From the NCBI RefSeq assembly GCF_003258365.1, contig NZ_QHKM01000012.1, positions 36,123 through 100,122 of the forward strand: a stretch of DNA of 64,000 nucleotides, in the 5' to 3' direction. The position numbers and the translations under genes were made by a program. The notes under the pieces are model-generated. The model had not been told where the DNA came from and ran no database searches. It saw only the letters and a program-made list of their open reading frames with translations. Positions within the stretch are counted from its first letter, which is position 1. Every line of letters begins with the position of its first letter. This DNA is from Hymenobacter edaphi (lineage in GTDB: Bacteria > Bacteroidota > Bacteroidia > Cytophagales > Hymenobacteraceae). Shown here piece by piece: positions 49,271-59,652 of this stretch.

Positions 49271-50599
49271 ATGGCCGCCGAACCGCGCAAAGCTGCCCTG
49301 GGCTTCATCTTCGTCACGCTGCTCATCGATGTAATCGGGTTTGGCATCATCATTCCGGTGGTTCCCAAGCTGATCCAACAACTCACCGGCGGCAATATCA
49401 GCGACGCGGCCCGCTACGGCGGCTGGCTGGTGTTTGCCTTCGCCATCATGCAGTTCCTGTTTTCGCCGGTGCTCGGCAACCTCAGCGACCGGTACGGCCG
49501 GCGGCCGGTGCTGTTGTTTTCGCTGTTTGGCTTCGGGCTCGACTACCTGCTGCTGGTGGTGGCGCCCAGCATCGGCTGGCTGTTCATTGGGCGGCTGCTG
49601 GCGGGCGTCACCGGGGCCAGCATGACCACCGCCACCGCCTACATTGCCGACGTGAGTCCGCCGGAAAAGCGGGCGCAGAACTTCGGCATGGTGGGCGCCG
49701 CGTTTGGTCTGGGCTTCATTATCGGGCCGGCCATCGGTGGGCTGCTCAGCCGCTGGGCGCCGCAGATCCTGGGCGGGCTCGGGCAGCTGACGGGCGTGGT
49801 GCTCGATGCGGCTCAGTGGGGGCCGCGGGTGCCGTTTATGGTGGCGGCCCTGCTCACGTTCGTCAACTGGCTGTACGGCTTCTTCGTGCTCCCCGAGTCG
49901 CTCGACGCGGCGCACCGCCGGCCCTTCGAGCTGCGCCGGGCCAATCCCGTTGGCTCGCTGCGGCAGCTGCAGCGCTACCCGGTCATCTTCGGGCTGGTCA
50001 GCTCGCTGATCTTTATTTACGTGGCCGCCCACGCCACGCAGAGCACCTGGGCGTACTTCACCATGGAGAAGTTTGGCTGGAACGAGGCCTGGGTGGGCGG
50101 CTCCCTGGCCGTCATCGGGGCGCTGGTAGCGCTGGTGCAGGGCCTGCTGATTCGCTACATCAACCCGCGCCTGGGCTCGGAGCGCTCGGTGTACGTGGGC
50201 ATGCTGCTCTACGCGCTGGGTTTTCTACTCTTTGCCTTTGCCTCGCAGGGCTGGATGATGTTCCTGTTTTCGGTGCCGTATTGCCTGGGCGGCATTGCCG
50301 GCCCCGCCATTCAGGGGCTGATTTCGGCCCAAGTGCCGCCCAATGAGCAGGGCGAGCTGCAGGGCGGGCTGACCAGTCTGGTCAGCGCCACGTCCATCGT
50401 GGGCCCGCCGTTAATGACCAACCTGTTTTCATACTTCACCGGTCCGAAAGCCCCGGTGTACTTTCCGGGCGCGCCGTTTTTGCTGGCCGCAGTGCTCACC
50501 GTCATCAGCGCCTGGCTGGCCGCCCGCTCCCTGCGCGGCTCGGCGCACCTGCACCGGCCGCAGCAAACGCCCGTGCCCGAGCAGGCGCTGGCGGAGTAA
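49271..50599 (+). CDS. MFS transporter, TetA/TCR type
   Basis: This 442-residue protein has 12 predicted helices. Loop 2-3 motif A is [14 protein letters not shown], motif B-like [15 protein letters not shown] is in TM1, and antiporter motif C is [19 protein letters not shown]. It resembles the proton-coupled TetA/TCR multidrug exporters. The drug or natural substrate cannot be named; antibiotic resistance is not implied. Downstream is a GNAT gene (44 bp). Confidence 0.9.
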   Translation: MAAEPRKAALGFIFVTLLIDVIGFGIIIPVVPKLIQQLTGGNISDAARYGGWLVFAFAIMQFLFSPVLGNLSDRYGRRPVLLFSLFGFGLDYLLLVVAPSIGWLFIGRLLAGVTGASMTTATAYIADVSPPEKRAQNFGMVGAAFGLGFIIGPAIGGLLSRWAPQILGGLGQLTGVVLDAAQWGPRVPFMVAALLTFVNWLYGFFVLPESLDAAHRRPFELRRANPVGSLRQLQRYPVIFGLVSSLIFIYVAAHATQSTWAYFTMEKFGWNEAWVGGSLAVIGALVALVQGLLIRYINPRLGSERSVYVGMLLYALGFLLFAFASQGWMMFLFSVPYCLGGIAGPAIQGLISAQVPPNEQGELQGGLTSLVSATSIVGPPLMTNLFSYFTGPKAPVYFPGAPFLLAAVLTVISAWLAARSLRGSAHLHRPQQTPVPEQALAE

Positions 50600-50643
50600 C
50601 TTTGCCCCGGCGGCCGGCTACGGCGCTCCTTTCCGTTTCGCTT

Positions 50644-51150
50644 ATGCTCCTCGTTCGCCCCGCTACGGCCGCTGATCTGCCCGCCATCCTGGATATCGTA
50701 CGGCGGGTGGTGCCGCTGATGCAGGCCGCCGGCAATTTTCAGTGGGAAGCCGATTATCCCAACGAAGCCGTGTTTCGGCAGGATATCGACCGGGCGCAGC
50801 TGTGGGTGGCCGAGGCCGATGGGGCCGTGGCCGGCGCGGCGGCCCTCACCACCGACCAGGACCCCGAGTACGCTCAGGCCGATTGGGACCCGGCGGAACC
50901 GGCCATCGTCACGCACCGCCTGGCCGTGGACCCGGCGGTGCAGGGCCGGGGCGTGGCGGCGGCCCTGCTGGAGCAGGCCGAGCGGCTGGCCACCGAGCGC
51001 GGGCTGAACTCCCTGCGCGTGGATACCAACTCGGAAAACCACGCCACGCAGCGCCTGTTTCCGAAGCTGGGCTACCGTTTCGCGGGCGAAATCACGCTGG
51101 CCTTCCGGCCGGGCCTGCGGTTCTTCTGTTACGAAAAGCGGCTGGCTTAG
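50644..51150 (+). CDS. GNAT family N-acetyltransferase
   Basis: This 168-residue protein has the GNAT fold: LLVRPATAADLPAILDIVRRVVPLMQAAGNFQW, QLWVAEADGAVAGAAALT, the acetyl-CoA loop VDPAVQGRGVAAALLEQAERLATERGLNSLRVDT and NHATQRLFPKLGYRFAGEI. The substrate is unknown. The stop is only 6 bp from the convergent SUKH-like gene. Confidence 0.9.
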   Translation: MLLVRPATAADLPAILDIVRRVVPLMQAAGNFQWEADYPNEAVFRQDIDRAQLWVAEADGAVAGAAALTTDQDPEYAQADWDPAEPAIVTHRLAVDPAVQGRGVAAALLEQAERLATERGLNSLRVDTNSENHATQRLFPKLGYRFAGEITLAFRPGLRFFCYEKRLA

Positions 51151-51156
51151 CGCCGG

Positions 51157-51606
51157 TTACAGCTGCTCGAATGGCAGATCCAGGCAAACCGCGGCCAGCG
51201 CCGTTGGGGCATCAGCGCCCAGCCGGTACAGGCAGTCGTCGCAGCCGGCGCCGTAGAAGCGGCCCTGGCTGTCCATGAGCAGCAGCAGGTCGTCGCCGTA
51301 GGCTACGCCCAGCACGGCCAGGCCCGGCAGGTGCAGCCGCCGGCTCAACGCTTCGTGCGCGGCCGGAAAGTAGGGAATCTGGGCGGCCAGTGCTGGTTCG
51401 AACTGCAGGTTGCTGACGCTGCCATCGTGGCGCAGGAAGCGTAGGTGCAGGCCGCCGAACTCGCGCAGAAACTTCTCGGCCGCGCCAAACCACGCGCCGC
51501 CCGATGAAGTGTTGGCGGTGCTGTAGGGCTGCGTACTCACCGTGCGCCCTTCGTGCCAGCCCGCTTCGCGCAGGATGTGTCTTACTTCATCGGAAAACCC
51601 AGACAT
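51157..51606 (-). CDS. SUKH-3-like immunity protein (orphan)
   Basis: This 149-residue protein has an N terminus FSDEVRHILREAGWHEGRTVST, then AAEKFLREFGGLHLRF, FEPALAAQIPYFPAAHEALSRRLHLPGLAVLGVAYGDDLLLLMDSQGRFYGAG. This is the SUKH-3 layout, a family of immunity proteins for polymorphic toxins. No toxin lies nearby, so it is an orphan. A TAAATTTG -7 box at 51629 with gaaa at 51655 (TTTC on the minus strand) gives it its own promoter. Confidence 0.72.
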   Translation of the reverse strand: MSGFSDEVRHILREAGWHEGRTVSTQPYSTANTSSGGAWFGAAEKFLREFGGLHLRFLRHDGSVSNLQFEPALAAQIPYFPAAHEALSRRLHLPGLAVLGVAYGDDLLLLMDSQGRFYGAGCDDCLYRLGADAPTALAAVCLDLPFEQL

Positions 51607-51628
51607 CCCAGTGCTTATAGAGGGAGTA

Positions 51629-51658
51629 CAAATTTATCCGAAAAAAACAAAGTAGAAA
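51629..51658 (-). promoter_or_regulatory. Promoter of the SUKH-3-like gene
   Basis: On the minus strand the -33 TTTC (51655-51658) and perfect -7 TAAATTTG (51629-51636) have an 18-nt spacer, ~23 bp before the ATG. Confidence 0.65.
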
Positions 51659-51871
51659 GCGGGCGCTCCGATAAAATGTGCCGTGCGTGATAAGCGCTAT
51701 GCTGCTGGCACAAACCGGGTTAGCCGCGCACTCGGGCCGTGGTGGCCTCGGCCGGCTGCGCTGCCCAGTTGAGAGCAGCTGCAACGTACTCACCGGCGTC
51801 GCCGGGCTGCTGCTCATCGGATAGCACTTGCGCCGCCGCATTCCCGAGCCCGGCAGGCGAAGCCCGGGGGC

Positions 51872-53674
51872 TTAGCGCAGCCACGCGCGGCCGGCGGCCA
51901 GCAGGCGGGCCAGGTAGGAGGGCGCGGGCCCGGCCGCCGGGGGCGCGGCGGCCGTCGGGCTGGCGGGGGGCGGGGTGGCCCGAGCCGCAGCCGGGGCCGG
52001 ACGGCTCGCCCGGACGGTGGCCTTGGCCGGGCGCTTGCGGCGGGCCCCAGCGGCGGCGGGGCGGGTGGGTTTGCTGCGCCGGGCCAGTACCGGCGGCAGG
52101 GCCGGCGTGCGGAACTCCAGCACCGGGTTGCCGTCGAGGGCGTAGACGGGATGCTCGCCGCTGAGGGCGTTCTGCCGGTATTCCATTACGCGGGCAAAAT
52201 AGGTGCGGCCGGGCTCCAGGTCGCGCACGGTCACGGCGCTGTCGGGGCCGGCGGCCACCACGGCGCCCGCGCCCAGCGTGGCCCCGCGCCCGAAGCCGGC
52301 GTCGGCCACGTAGTTGGTGCCGTCTTCGGGCAAAGCCGTCAGCGGGGTTTTTTCCTGCAGCACCAGCAGGCGGCCGGTGCCGTTGCCGTTGTGCCAGCTC
52401 AGGCGGGCGGTAGTGGGGCCCAGCAGGCGGGCCTGCAGGCGGGCCGCATTTTGCTCGGGGGCGAAGAGGTCGTAGGCGGGCCAGCGGCCGTCGGCGGCGC
52501 GCAGGCAGTCCCAGCCCAGTTCCTCCAGGTCGTGCCAGAAGCGGTTGGGCAGGGCGCGGCCGTTCAGCAGAATGGCCCAGGTATAGCCCGCGGCGGTGCG
52601 CACCACGCAGCTGGCCGTGCCGTCGAGCGAGCCGGTGTGCCACCAGGTGCTGCGGTCCTTGTTGACGAGCCAGCCCTTGGCGTAGCGGCGGTTGGGCTCG
52701 TCCGAAGTCGTCATGGTGTCGATGGTGGCGGCCGTCAGCAGGTCGGGGCGGGTGGCCGAGCCGTCGACGGCCAGCACCAAGCGCACCAGGTCGCGGGCCG
52801 AAAACAGCCAGCCGCCGTGGGCGTGCATGGCCTCCAGGTTCCAGGCGCCGTAGGGCATGGGCACCTTCTGCCCGGTGCCGTAGCACGACTCGCGGCTGGT
52901 TTTGCTGAAATACTCGGCCTCGCGCTCCAGCTTGTCGGCCAGCAGGTTGCGGCCCAGGTGTGCCTCCCGCACGCCGGCCGGCGCGAAAAGGTGCTGCTGC
53001 ACCCAGCCGGCGTAGGATTGCCCCGTCACCTGCTCGATGATTTTGCCCAGGATGAGGTAGCCCATGTTGGAATAGGCGAAGCGGCTGCCGGGCGTGAAGT
53101 TCAGCCCGCGGCTGAGCACGAAGCGCACCAGCACCGAGTCGGCCACCGGGTTGCTGGCCTGCATGGCCTTGGCCACGTACAGCGGGAAATCGATGGGGTC
53201 GGAGCTGCTCAGGTCGTCGACGCCGGCGTTGCGGTTCCAGCCGCCGGTGTGCTCCAGTAGCTGGCGCACCGTGATGCTGTAGATGCGCGGATCCTGAATG
53301 ACGTCGTTGTAGTAAGTGCCGCGCAGGTAGCCTTCGGGCCCGAACACGCGGTGATTAAGCGTGAGCAGCCCGTCTTCGGCCAGTTTCATGACGGCCAGTG
53401 CCGTCACCGGCTTCGAAACGCTGGCCACGCGCAGCAGGTGGGCAGGCTGCATGGGCTCGGTGCGGGCCAGGTTGGCGTAGCCGAAGCCCCGCTCGTACAC
53501 CAGGCGGCCGTCCTTGCTGATGGCCACCGAGGCCCCCGGAATGTCCCAGCGTTGCAGAAACGCCTGCACCACCGCGTCGCAGGGTGCCAGGGCCGGTTCG
53601 GCCACGCCCGTTTGCGCCTGCGCCGACAGCACCGTCAGCACCAACCCCACTACCAAAGTAAACCACTGCTTCAC
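51872..53674 (-). CDS. Serine hydrolase (beta-lactamase/AmpC-like) with C-terminal low-complexity tail
   Basis: This 600-residue secreted enzyme has a signal (VKQWFTLVVGLVLTVLSAQAQ) and the beta-lactamase/transpeptidase-like fold. The nucleophile motif is SVSK (RVASVSKPVTALAVMKLA), the Tyr motif YSN (FAYSNMGYLILGKIIEQVTG) and HTG (WWHTGSLDGT). A fibronectin-like segment (~425-520) and an Arg/Ala/Pro-rich tail follow. The start is GTG at 53674, where the signal begins; a TTG at 53788 would add 38 unlikely residues. It is more a peptidase/esterase than an antibiotic lactamase. Confidence 0.86.
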   Translation of the reverse strand: MKQWFTLVVGLVLTVLSAQAQTGVAEPALAPCDAVVQAFLQRWDIPGASVAISKDGRLVYERGFGYANLARTEPMQPAHLLRVASVSKPVTALAVMKLAEDGLLTLNHRVFGPEGYLRGTYYNDVIQDPRIYSITVRQLLEHTGGWNRNAGVDDLSSSDPIDFPLYVAKAMQASNPVADSVLVRFVLSRGLNFTPGSRFAYSNMGYLILGKIIEQVTGQSYAGWVQQHLFAPAGVREAHLGRNLLADKLEREAEYFSKTSRESCYGTGQKVPMPYGAWNLEAMHAHGGWLFSARDLVRLVLAVDGSATRPDLLTAATIDTMTTSDEPNRRYAKGWLVNKDRSTWWHTGSLDGTASCVVRTAAGYTWAILLNGRALPNRFWHDLEELGWDCLRAADGRWPAYDLFAPEQNAARLQARLLGPTTARLSWHNGNGTGRLLVLQEKTPLTALPEDGTNYVADAGFGRGATLGAGAVVAAGPDSAVTVRDLEPGRTYFARVMEYRQNALSGEHPVYALDGNPVLEFRTPALPPVLARRSKPTRPAAAGARRKRPAKATVRASRPAPAAARATPPPASPTAAAPPAAGPAPSYLARLLAAGRAWLR

Positions 53675-54010
53675 GCTGCCGACTTGTAGATAAAGCTCTG
53701 CCTGCGCCCGGTTCTGCGCAAAACGCAGGTAGGACGATTCTACAAGTTTACCAGATTGTTGGAAGAAAATGGTAATATTATTAGGCAAATAAATTGTTAT
53801 TTTTCTAGTCGGCTCCGCTAAATGGCCTGTTTGGGGCTCATGGGCAGGCTAATGGGCGTTAGGGTGTTGCCGGGGTGTGTCGAACTGAATTGCTGGAAAT
53901 TGTGTTTTTTGGCGAGGCGCTACGGTACCCGGCCCGGTTTTACGGGCCGGGCCGCCGGCCGAATTTATCTACTACTGCGCGGGCCCGGCCCGCGCCGGCT
54001 AAGAGGGCAT
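53675..54010. other. Divergent regulatory stretch
   Basis: The part near 53750-53815 is AT-rich. A minus-strand TTTATTTG (53786-53793, 7/8 to TAnnTTTG) could be the -7 box of the serine hydrolase. I found no gene. Confidence 0.45.
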
Positions 54011-54409
54011 ATGGGGCAGCAATCCATTTTCTTCCATAACACCGCGGGGCGTCTGCACGACGATGCGCGCGGTTTTCTGCGGATAACGTGGCACCCCAAC
54101 GCGCCCGACGAGGCCGCCCGCCGGGAGTTGCTGGAGCAAGCCCTGGCGTGGCTGGAGCGCTACGGGCACGGCCGCATCCTGGCCGATCAGCGCTTTGTGA
54201 TGCCTTTTTCCGCCGCCGAGCAGCAGTGGATTCAGGAGCACTGGACGCCGCGGGCCGTGCAGGCCGGCTACCGTCGCCGGGCCGTGCTGTCGGCCCACGA
54301 CATGGGCGCCCGGCTTTCCGCCGCCGCCATCATCATGCCCATGCGCGAGCAGATCAGCTACTGCTACTTCGACAACGAGCACGAAGCTGTGGCCTGGCTG
54401 CTGGCATAG
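54011..54409 (+). CDS. STAS/SpoIIAA-like protein (paralogue 5)
   Basis: This 132-residue protein starts at 54011 (MGQQSIFFHNTAGRLHDDARGFLRITWHPNAPDE). The core is GHGRILADQRFVMPFSAAEQQWIQEHWTPRAVQAGYRRRAV and the C terminus FDNEHEAVAWLLA. It is closest to paralogue 1 at 1862 (GRILINQVEMPPFTTPEQQWVARHWLPQAVQQAGYRFG). Upstream in-frame residues lack the pattern and were excluded. Confidence 0.78.
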   Translation: MGQQSIFFHNTAGRLHDDARGFLRITWHPNAPDEAARRELLEQALAWLERYGHGRILADQRFVMPFSAAEQQWIQEHWTPRAVQAGYRRRAVLSAHDMGARLSAAAIIMPMREQISYCYFDNEHEAVAWLLA

Positions 54410-54430
54410 TCAGGTCGGAGGCGTGGTAAG

Positions 54431-54474
54431 CGCGGCGGCCCGGCTGGCTCCATCGAGCCGGCCGGGCCGCCGCG
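54431..54474. terminator. Two-tier hairpin between convergent genes
   Basis: A perfect 14-bp outer stem (54431-54444 with 54461-54474) has an inner stem ggctc/gagcc (54446-54450 with 54455-54459). It lies between the 54011 and pirin genes and resembles the hairpin at 26936-26984. Confidence 0.7.
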
Positions 54475-54492
54475 TTCGGGTTTAAGGATTGC

Positions 54493-55347
54493 CTAGCCGC
54501 GCCACTGGCCAAACTTGCCGGCCTGGTAGTCCTGGTAGGCCTGCTGAATTTCGGCGTTGGTGTTCATCACGAAGGGGCCGTAGGCGACGATGGGCTCGTT
54601 GAAAGGCCGGGCGTGGCCCAGTAGCAGCACCGCGTCGCTCTGGGCTTCGAGGTGCAGGTCGTCGCCGTCGTGGTTGAGCTCGATCAGGTGCAGGGCTTCG
54701 GTGGGCTGGTCCTGCACGCGCAACTGCCCGCGCACCACGTAGCAGAAAATGGTGTGGTCGGCCGGAATGGTCAGCGCCAGCCGGCCCCCGGCCCGGAAGT
54801 ACACCGTGGCCAGGGCAATGTCGGCCAGGGGCTGCACGGCGCCCGCGGTGCCGGCCCACTCGCCTGCTATGGCCTGCAGGCTCACGCGGCCTTCGTCGAG
54901 GCTGATGCGGGGTATTTCGGGCTCCTGCAGGCCCACGTAGCGCGGCTCGGTCATCTTGTGCCGGGCGGGCAGGTTCACCCACAGCTGCAGAATTTCGAGC
55001 GGGCCGCCCGTGCGCTTGAATTCCGGCGACGACACCTCGGCGTGAATCAGCCCGCGGCCGGCCGTCATCCACTGAATGCCGCCGGCGTTGATGATGCTCT
55101 GGTGCCCGCCGGTGTCTTCGTGCATGATGTCGCCGGCCAGGATGAAGGTGACGGTTTCGAAGCCGCGGTGCGGGTGCGGGCCGAAGGGCAGGCCCCGGTT
55201 GCCCGGCTTGTAGGTTTGCGGGCCGTGGTGGTTCAGAAACAGAAACGGGTCGAGGTGCTCGACGGAACGCGTGGGCAGGGCCCGGTACGTGACGAGGTCG
55301 TCGATGGGGGCACTGACGGCGCGGTGCTGCTGCTTGATGGTGCGCAT
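54493..55347 (-). CDS. Pirin family protein
   Basis: This 284-residue bicupin has the pirin metal motif in the N-terminal cupin PHPHRGFETVTFILAG, HEDTGGHQSIINAGGIQWMTAGRGLIHAEV and a later C-terminal cupin. Family members bind Fe(II) and some act as quercetinases; others regulate transcription. The start at 55347 (MRTIKQQHRAV) is standard. Confidence 0.95.
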   Translation of the reverse strand: MRTIKQQHRAVSAPIDDLVTYRALPTRSVEHLDPFLFLNHHGPQTYKPGNRGLPFGPHPHRGFETVTFILAGDIMHEDTGGHQSIINAGGIQWMTAGRGLIHAEVSSPEFKRTGGPLEILQLWVNLPARHKMTEPRYVGLQEPEIPRISLDEGRVSLQAIAGEWAGTAGAVQPLADIALATVYFRAGGRLALTIPADHTIFCYVVRGQLRVQDQPTEALHLIELNHDGDDLHLEAQSDAVLLLGHARPFNEPIVAYGPFVMNTNAEIQQAYQDYQAGKFGQWRG

Positions 55348-55506
55348 GAGCAGGAAGGACAGGTGGGATGGGAGCCGGCCGCCCGTACGGGGGCGCCGGA
55401 GCTACTGTCCAATACCAGCCGACCGGGAATAAGTTGCGGGCAGGGCGTGCCCGGCAGGTAACCACCCCCTGGGTCCCGCCGACCGGCGTGCGGCTTTCGT
55501 GCGGCT

Positions 55507-56493
55507 TTACCGCTGCGCCAGGGCCAGGTAGGCCGAGGGCTGACCGCCGGCCGGCTCCGGCACCTGCGCCGCCAGCAGGGGCTGCAGCTCGCGGGCCAGC
55601 AGCTGGCTGTAGTGCGGAATGCCGCGGCTGTTCAGGTGCGTCGCGTCGCGCCAGTAGCGCATGGCCGTCAGGGCGGGCGGGGCGGCGGTGGCGGCGTAGT
55701 TCAGGTAGGGCACGCCCGCGCGCCGCAGCAGCGAATCAACCACCCCGGCCGACTCGCGCACGTGGGGCGGCACCCGGTAATAAGGCGTCGTGAAGCAGAT
55801 GAGCCGCACCTGCTGCTGCCGGCACAGCGTCACAAAATCGTGCAGGTAGCGCAGGTGCCCGCGGTTGAGGCGGTACTGCTCCGCGGCCAAGTAGCGGGTG
55901 CTGTAGAGGGTATTGATGCTGTCCTGGGCGGTGGGTGGGTAGGGGTCGAAGCCCTGCGAGGGGGCGGCGCCCTGGCGCTGCAGGTAGTGGTTTTTCGCCA
56001 GCCCGAACAGGCGCCCGTTGTGGCGGTACAGCGCCAGGCCGTGCTTGAGCGGCTCCCACCGCGACAGTTCCTGGCTGTACTGCGTCACCAGCGGGGCCTG
56101 GCCGTAGTAGTGGCGCAGGTTGCGGATGTCGGCCGGAAAGCTGGGCCGGATGTACTCGTCGAGGTCGATGTGGAGCAGGATGGTTTGGGGCAGCCGGCCG
56201 CGCTCGGCCAGCAGGCTCAGCAGCCCCGACTGAAAAATCTGGCTGGTGCCGGGGTGGGCCAAGCTGAAGGCTTCCACCGGCAGGCTGTCGGGGTTCACGT
56301 CGAGTGAGGCGCGCGAATTGCCCATCAGCACCAGCGCGGGCGGGGCCGGCCGGGCAAAGTAGTGGTTTAGAATCCCGCCCTTCTGCCCCACGTAGGTGCG
56401 GGCGTAAACGTGGTCGAGCAAATGGGCGCCGCCGCGGTCGATGAGCAGGAGCAGGCCTGCAAACAGCGCGAAAAACAAGGCAAAGCGTTTCAT
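55507..56493 (-). CDS. SGNH-type (AlgX/AlgJ/DltD-like) membrane-anchored acyl-transfer partner
   Basis: This 328-residue protein has an N-terminal transmembrane anchor (MKRFALFFALFAGLLLLIDRGG). The core resembles SGNH hydrolases: ALVLMGNSRASLDVNPDSLPVEAFSLAHPGTS with Ser, ICFTTPYYRV and catalytic DATHLNSRG (Asp-x2-His). It lies 13 bp after the MBOAT gene. The pair would acetylate an extracellular polymer, the MBOAT moving the acyl group across and this protein placing it (inference from AlgI/AlgX and Dlt systems). Confidence 0.78.
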   Translation of the reverse strand: MKRFALFFALFAGLLLLIDRGGAHLLDHVYARTYVGQKGGILNHYFARPAPPALVLMGNSRASLDVNPDSLPVEAFSLAHPGTSQIFQSGLLSLLAERGRLPQTILLHIDLDEYIRPSFPADIRNLRHYYGQAPLVTQYSQELSRWEPLKHGLALYRHNGRLFGLAKNHYLQRQGAAPSQGFDPYPPTAQDSINTLYSTRYLAAEQYRLNRGHLRYLHDFVTLCRQQQVRLICFTTPYYRVPPHVRESAGVVDSLLRRAGVPYLNYAATAAPPALTAMRYWRDATHLNSRGIPHYSQLLARELQPLLAAQVPEPAGGQPSAYLALAQR

Positions 56494-56506
56494 AGCGGCT
56501 GGCGGC

Positions 56507-57925
56507 TTAGAACTGGAAGTAAATGAACTGCTCGCCCGTCGACACCCCAAAGCAGATAATGAGCAGGGTGAGGGCCAGCGAGAAGGCCAGGGGGCGCGTC
56601 CAGGTGCGGTGGGGCATGATGGCCTCGGTGTTGCGCCCGCGCAGGTAGCCGTACTCCACCAGCAGCAGCAGCCCCAGGCCCAGCAGCAGCGGCCCGGCCG
56701 TGCCCGGCTCCCAGGCCAGCGAGGTGCCCGGGACCTGCTCCACGATGTGGCGCACGATGAACAGAGCCTGCTCGAACGACTGGGCGCGGAAAAACACCCA
56801 GGTGAGGCAAATCAGGTGAAACGTGAGGCCGATACGCAGCAGCTTCGACCACCAGGGCAGCTGCTCGGTGGCTTCCACGCGCACGCCCAACAGCTTTTCC
56901 ACGCTCAGATACAGCCCATTGAGGAAGCCCCAGATGACGAAGTTCCAGGAGGCGCCGTGCCAGAGGCCGCCCAGCAGCATGGTCAGCATCAGGTTGCGGT
57001 AGGTCAGCCACCGGCCCAGGCGGCTGCCCCCCAGCGAGATGTAGAGGTAGTCGCGCAGCCAGGTGGAGAGCGAGATGTGCCAGCGCCGCCAGAATTCGGT
57101 GACCGACTTGGCAAAGTAGGGCATGCGGAAGTTTTCCATCAGCCGGAAGCCCATCACCTGCGCCGAGCCCAGGGCAATGTCGGAGTAGCCCGAAAAGTCG
57201 CAGTAGATCTGCACCGCGAAGGCGTAGGTGGCCAGCAGCAACGACCAGCTCGAATGCACCTCGTAGTGGTTGTAGACGGAATTGACGTACTCGGCCATCA
57301 CGTCGCCTACCACCACTTTTTTGAAAATGCCCCAGAGCATGCGCTGCAGCCCGATAAGCGTCTGGGTGAAATCGAAGCGCTTCACCTCGTGAAACTGCGG
57401 CAGCACGTTCTGCGGCCGCTCGATGGGGCCGGCCACCAGCTGCGGGTAAAACATCACGTAGAGCGCGTACAGCCCCAGGTGGCGCTCGGCCCGGAAGTTG
57501 CCGCGGTACACCTCAATGGTGTAGCTCATGGCCTGAAACGTGTGAAACGACAGCCCGATGGGTAGTATAATGCTCAGGTAGGGCAGCGCGTGGTGCGTGA
57601 TGTGCAGCGAGTCGAGCAGGTCGTTGACGTTGTCGATGAAGAAGTTGTAGTACTTGAACACGGCCAGCACGCCCAGGTTGGCCACCAGGCTCAGCACCAG
57701 AAACTGCTTGCGCCGCCGGCCCTGCGCCTGCTCGATCTGAATGCCCGCCACGTAGTCGATGGCAATGGTGAAGAGCAGGATGAGCAGGTAAACCGGGATG
57801 AAGGCCATGTAGAAGCCGCAGCTGGCCACCAGCAGGTGAATCCAGCGAAACCGGTGGGGCAGGGCCCAGTACACCACCGTGACCACGACGAAGAAGACGA
57901 GGAACTCGACGGAATTGAAAAGCAT
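56507..57925 (-). CDS. MBOAT family O-acyltransferase (AlgI/DltB-like)
   Basis: This 472-residue multi-spanning protein has an N terminus MLFNSVEFLVFFVVVTVVYWALPH. The conserved active-site His323 is in LLGGLWHGASWNFVIWG, and other landmarks are QLVAGPIERPQNVLPQF, CDFSGYSDIALGSAQVMGFRLMENFRMPY, SVTEFWRRWHISLSTWLRDYLYI. These match alginate O-acetylation AlgI/DltB. It is upstream of the SGNH-like gene in one minus-strand unit. Confidence 0.93.
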   Translation of the reverse strand: MLFNSVEFLVFFVVVTVVYWALPHRFRWIHLLVASCGFYMAFIPVYLLILLFTIAIDYVAGIQIEQAQGRRRKQFLVLSLVANLGVLAVFKYYNFFIDNVNDLLDSLHITHHALPYLSIILPIGLSFHTFQAMSYTIEVYRGNFRAERHLGLYALYVMFYPQLVAGPIERPQNVLPQFHEVKRFDFTQTLIGLQRMLWGIFKKVVVGDVMAEYVNSVYNHYEVHSSWSLLLATYAFAVQIYCDFSGYSDIALGSAQVMGFRLMENFRMPYFAKSVTEFWRRWHISLSTWLRDYLYISLGGSRLGRWLTYRNLMLTMLLGGLWHGASWNFVIWGFLNGLYLSVEKLLGVRVEATEQLPWWSKLLRIGLTFHLICLTWVFFRAQSFEQALFIVRHIVEQVPGTSLAWEPGTAGPLLLGLGLLLLVEYGYLRGRNTEAIMPHRTWTRPLAFSLALTLLIICFGVSTGEQFIYFQF

Positions 57926-59456
<1,531 letters not shown>

Positions 59457-59459
<3 letters not shown>

Positions 59460-59554
59460 CGCGTGCTTGAGCCCGCGTGCGGGTGGACGATTCTCGCGGA
59501 ACAGCCTGCAGGTACATTACCATCTGACGGCCGTGGGTTGAAGCCCCTGCTACA
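59457..59554. repeat. REP-like inverted repeat, copy C (degenerate)
   Basis: The left arm begins at the OYE stop (tagcgcgtgcttgagcccgc) and the right arm (59525-59554) ends gaagcccctgctaca. It matches the copies at 19143 and 27498 with several changes. Confidence 0.55.
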
Positions 59555-59652
59555 TTTGCTTGCCGAACTGAAAAGGACCAGCCAAGCCCGGCAGTGTCGC
59601 CGAAATTCCCGTATTTCTGGCGACGGCCGGCCCGGCCCAGTCTTTTCCCCCT

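Noticed and set aside
53675..53788. An upstream TTG start for the serine hydrolase
   Set aside because: It would put 38 residues before an obvious signal peptide and would overlap the -7-like box; GTG at 53674 fits better.
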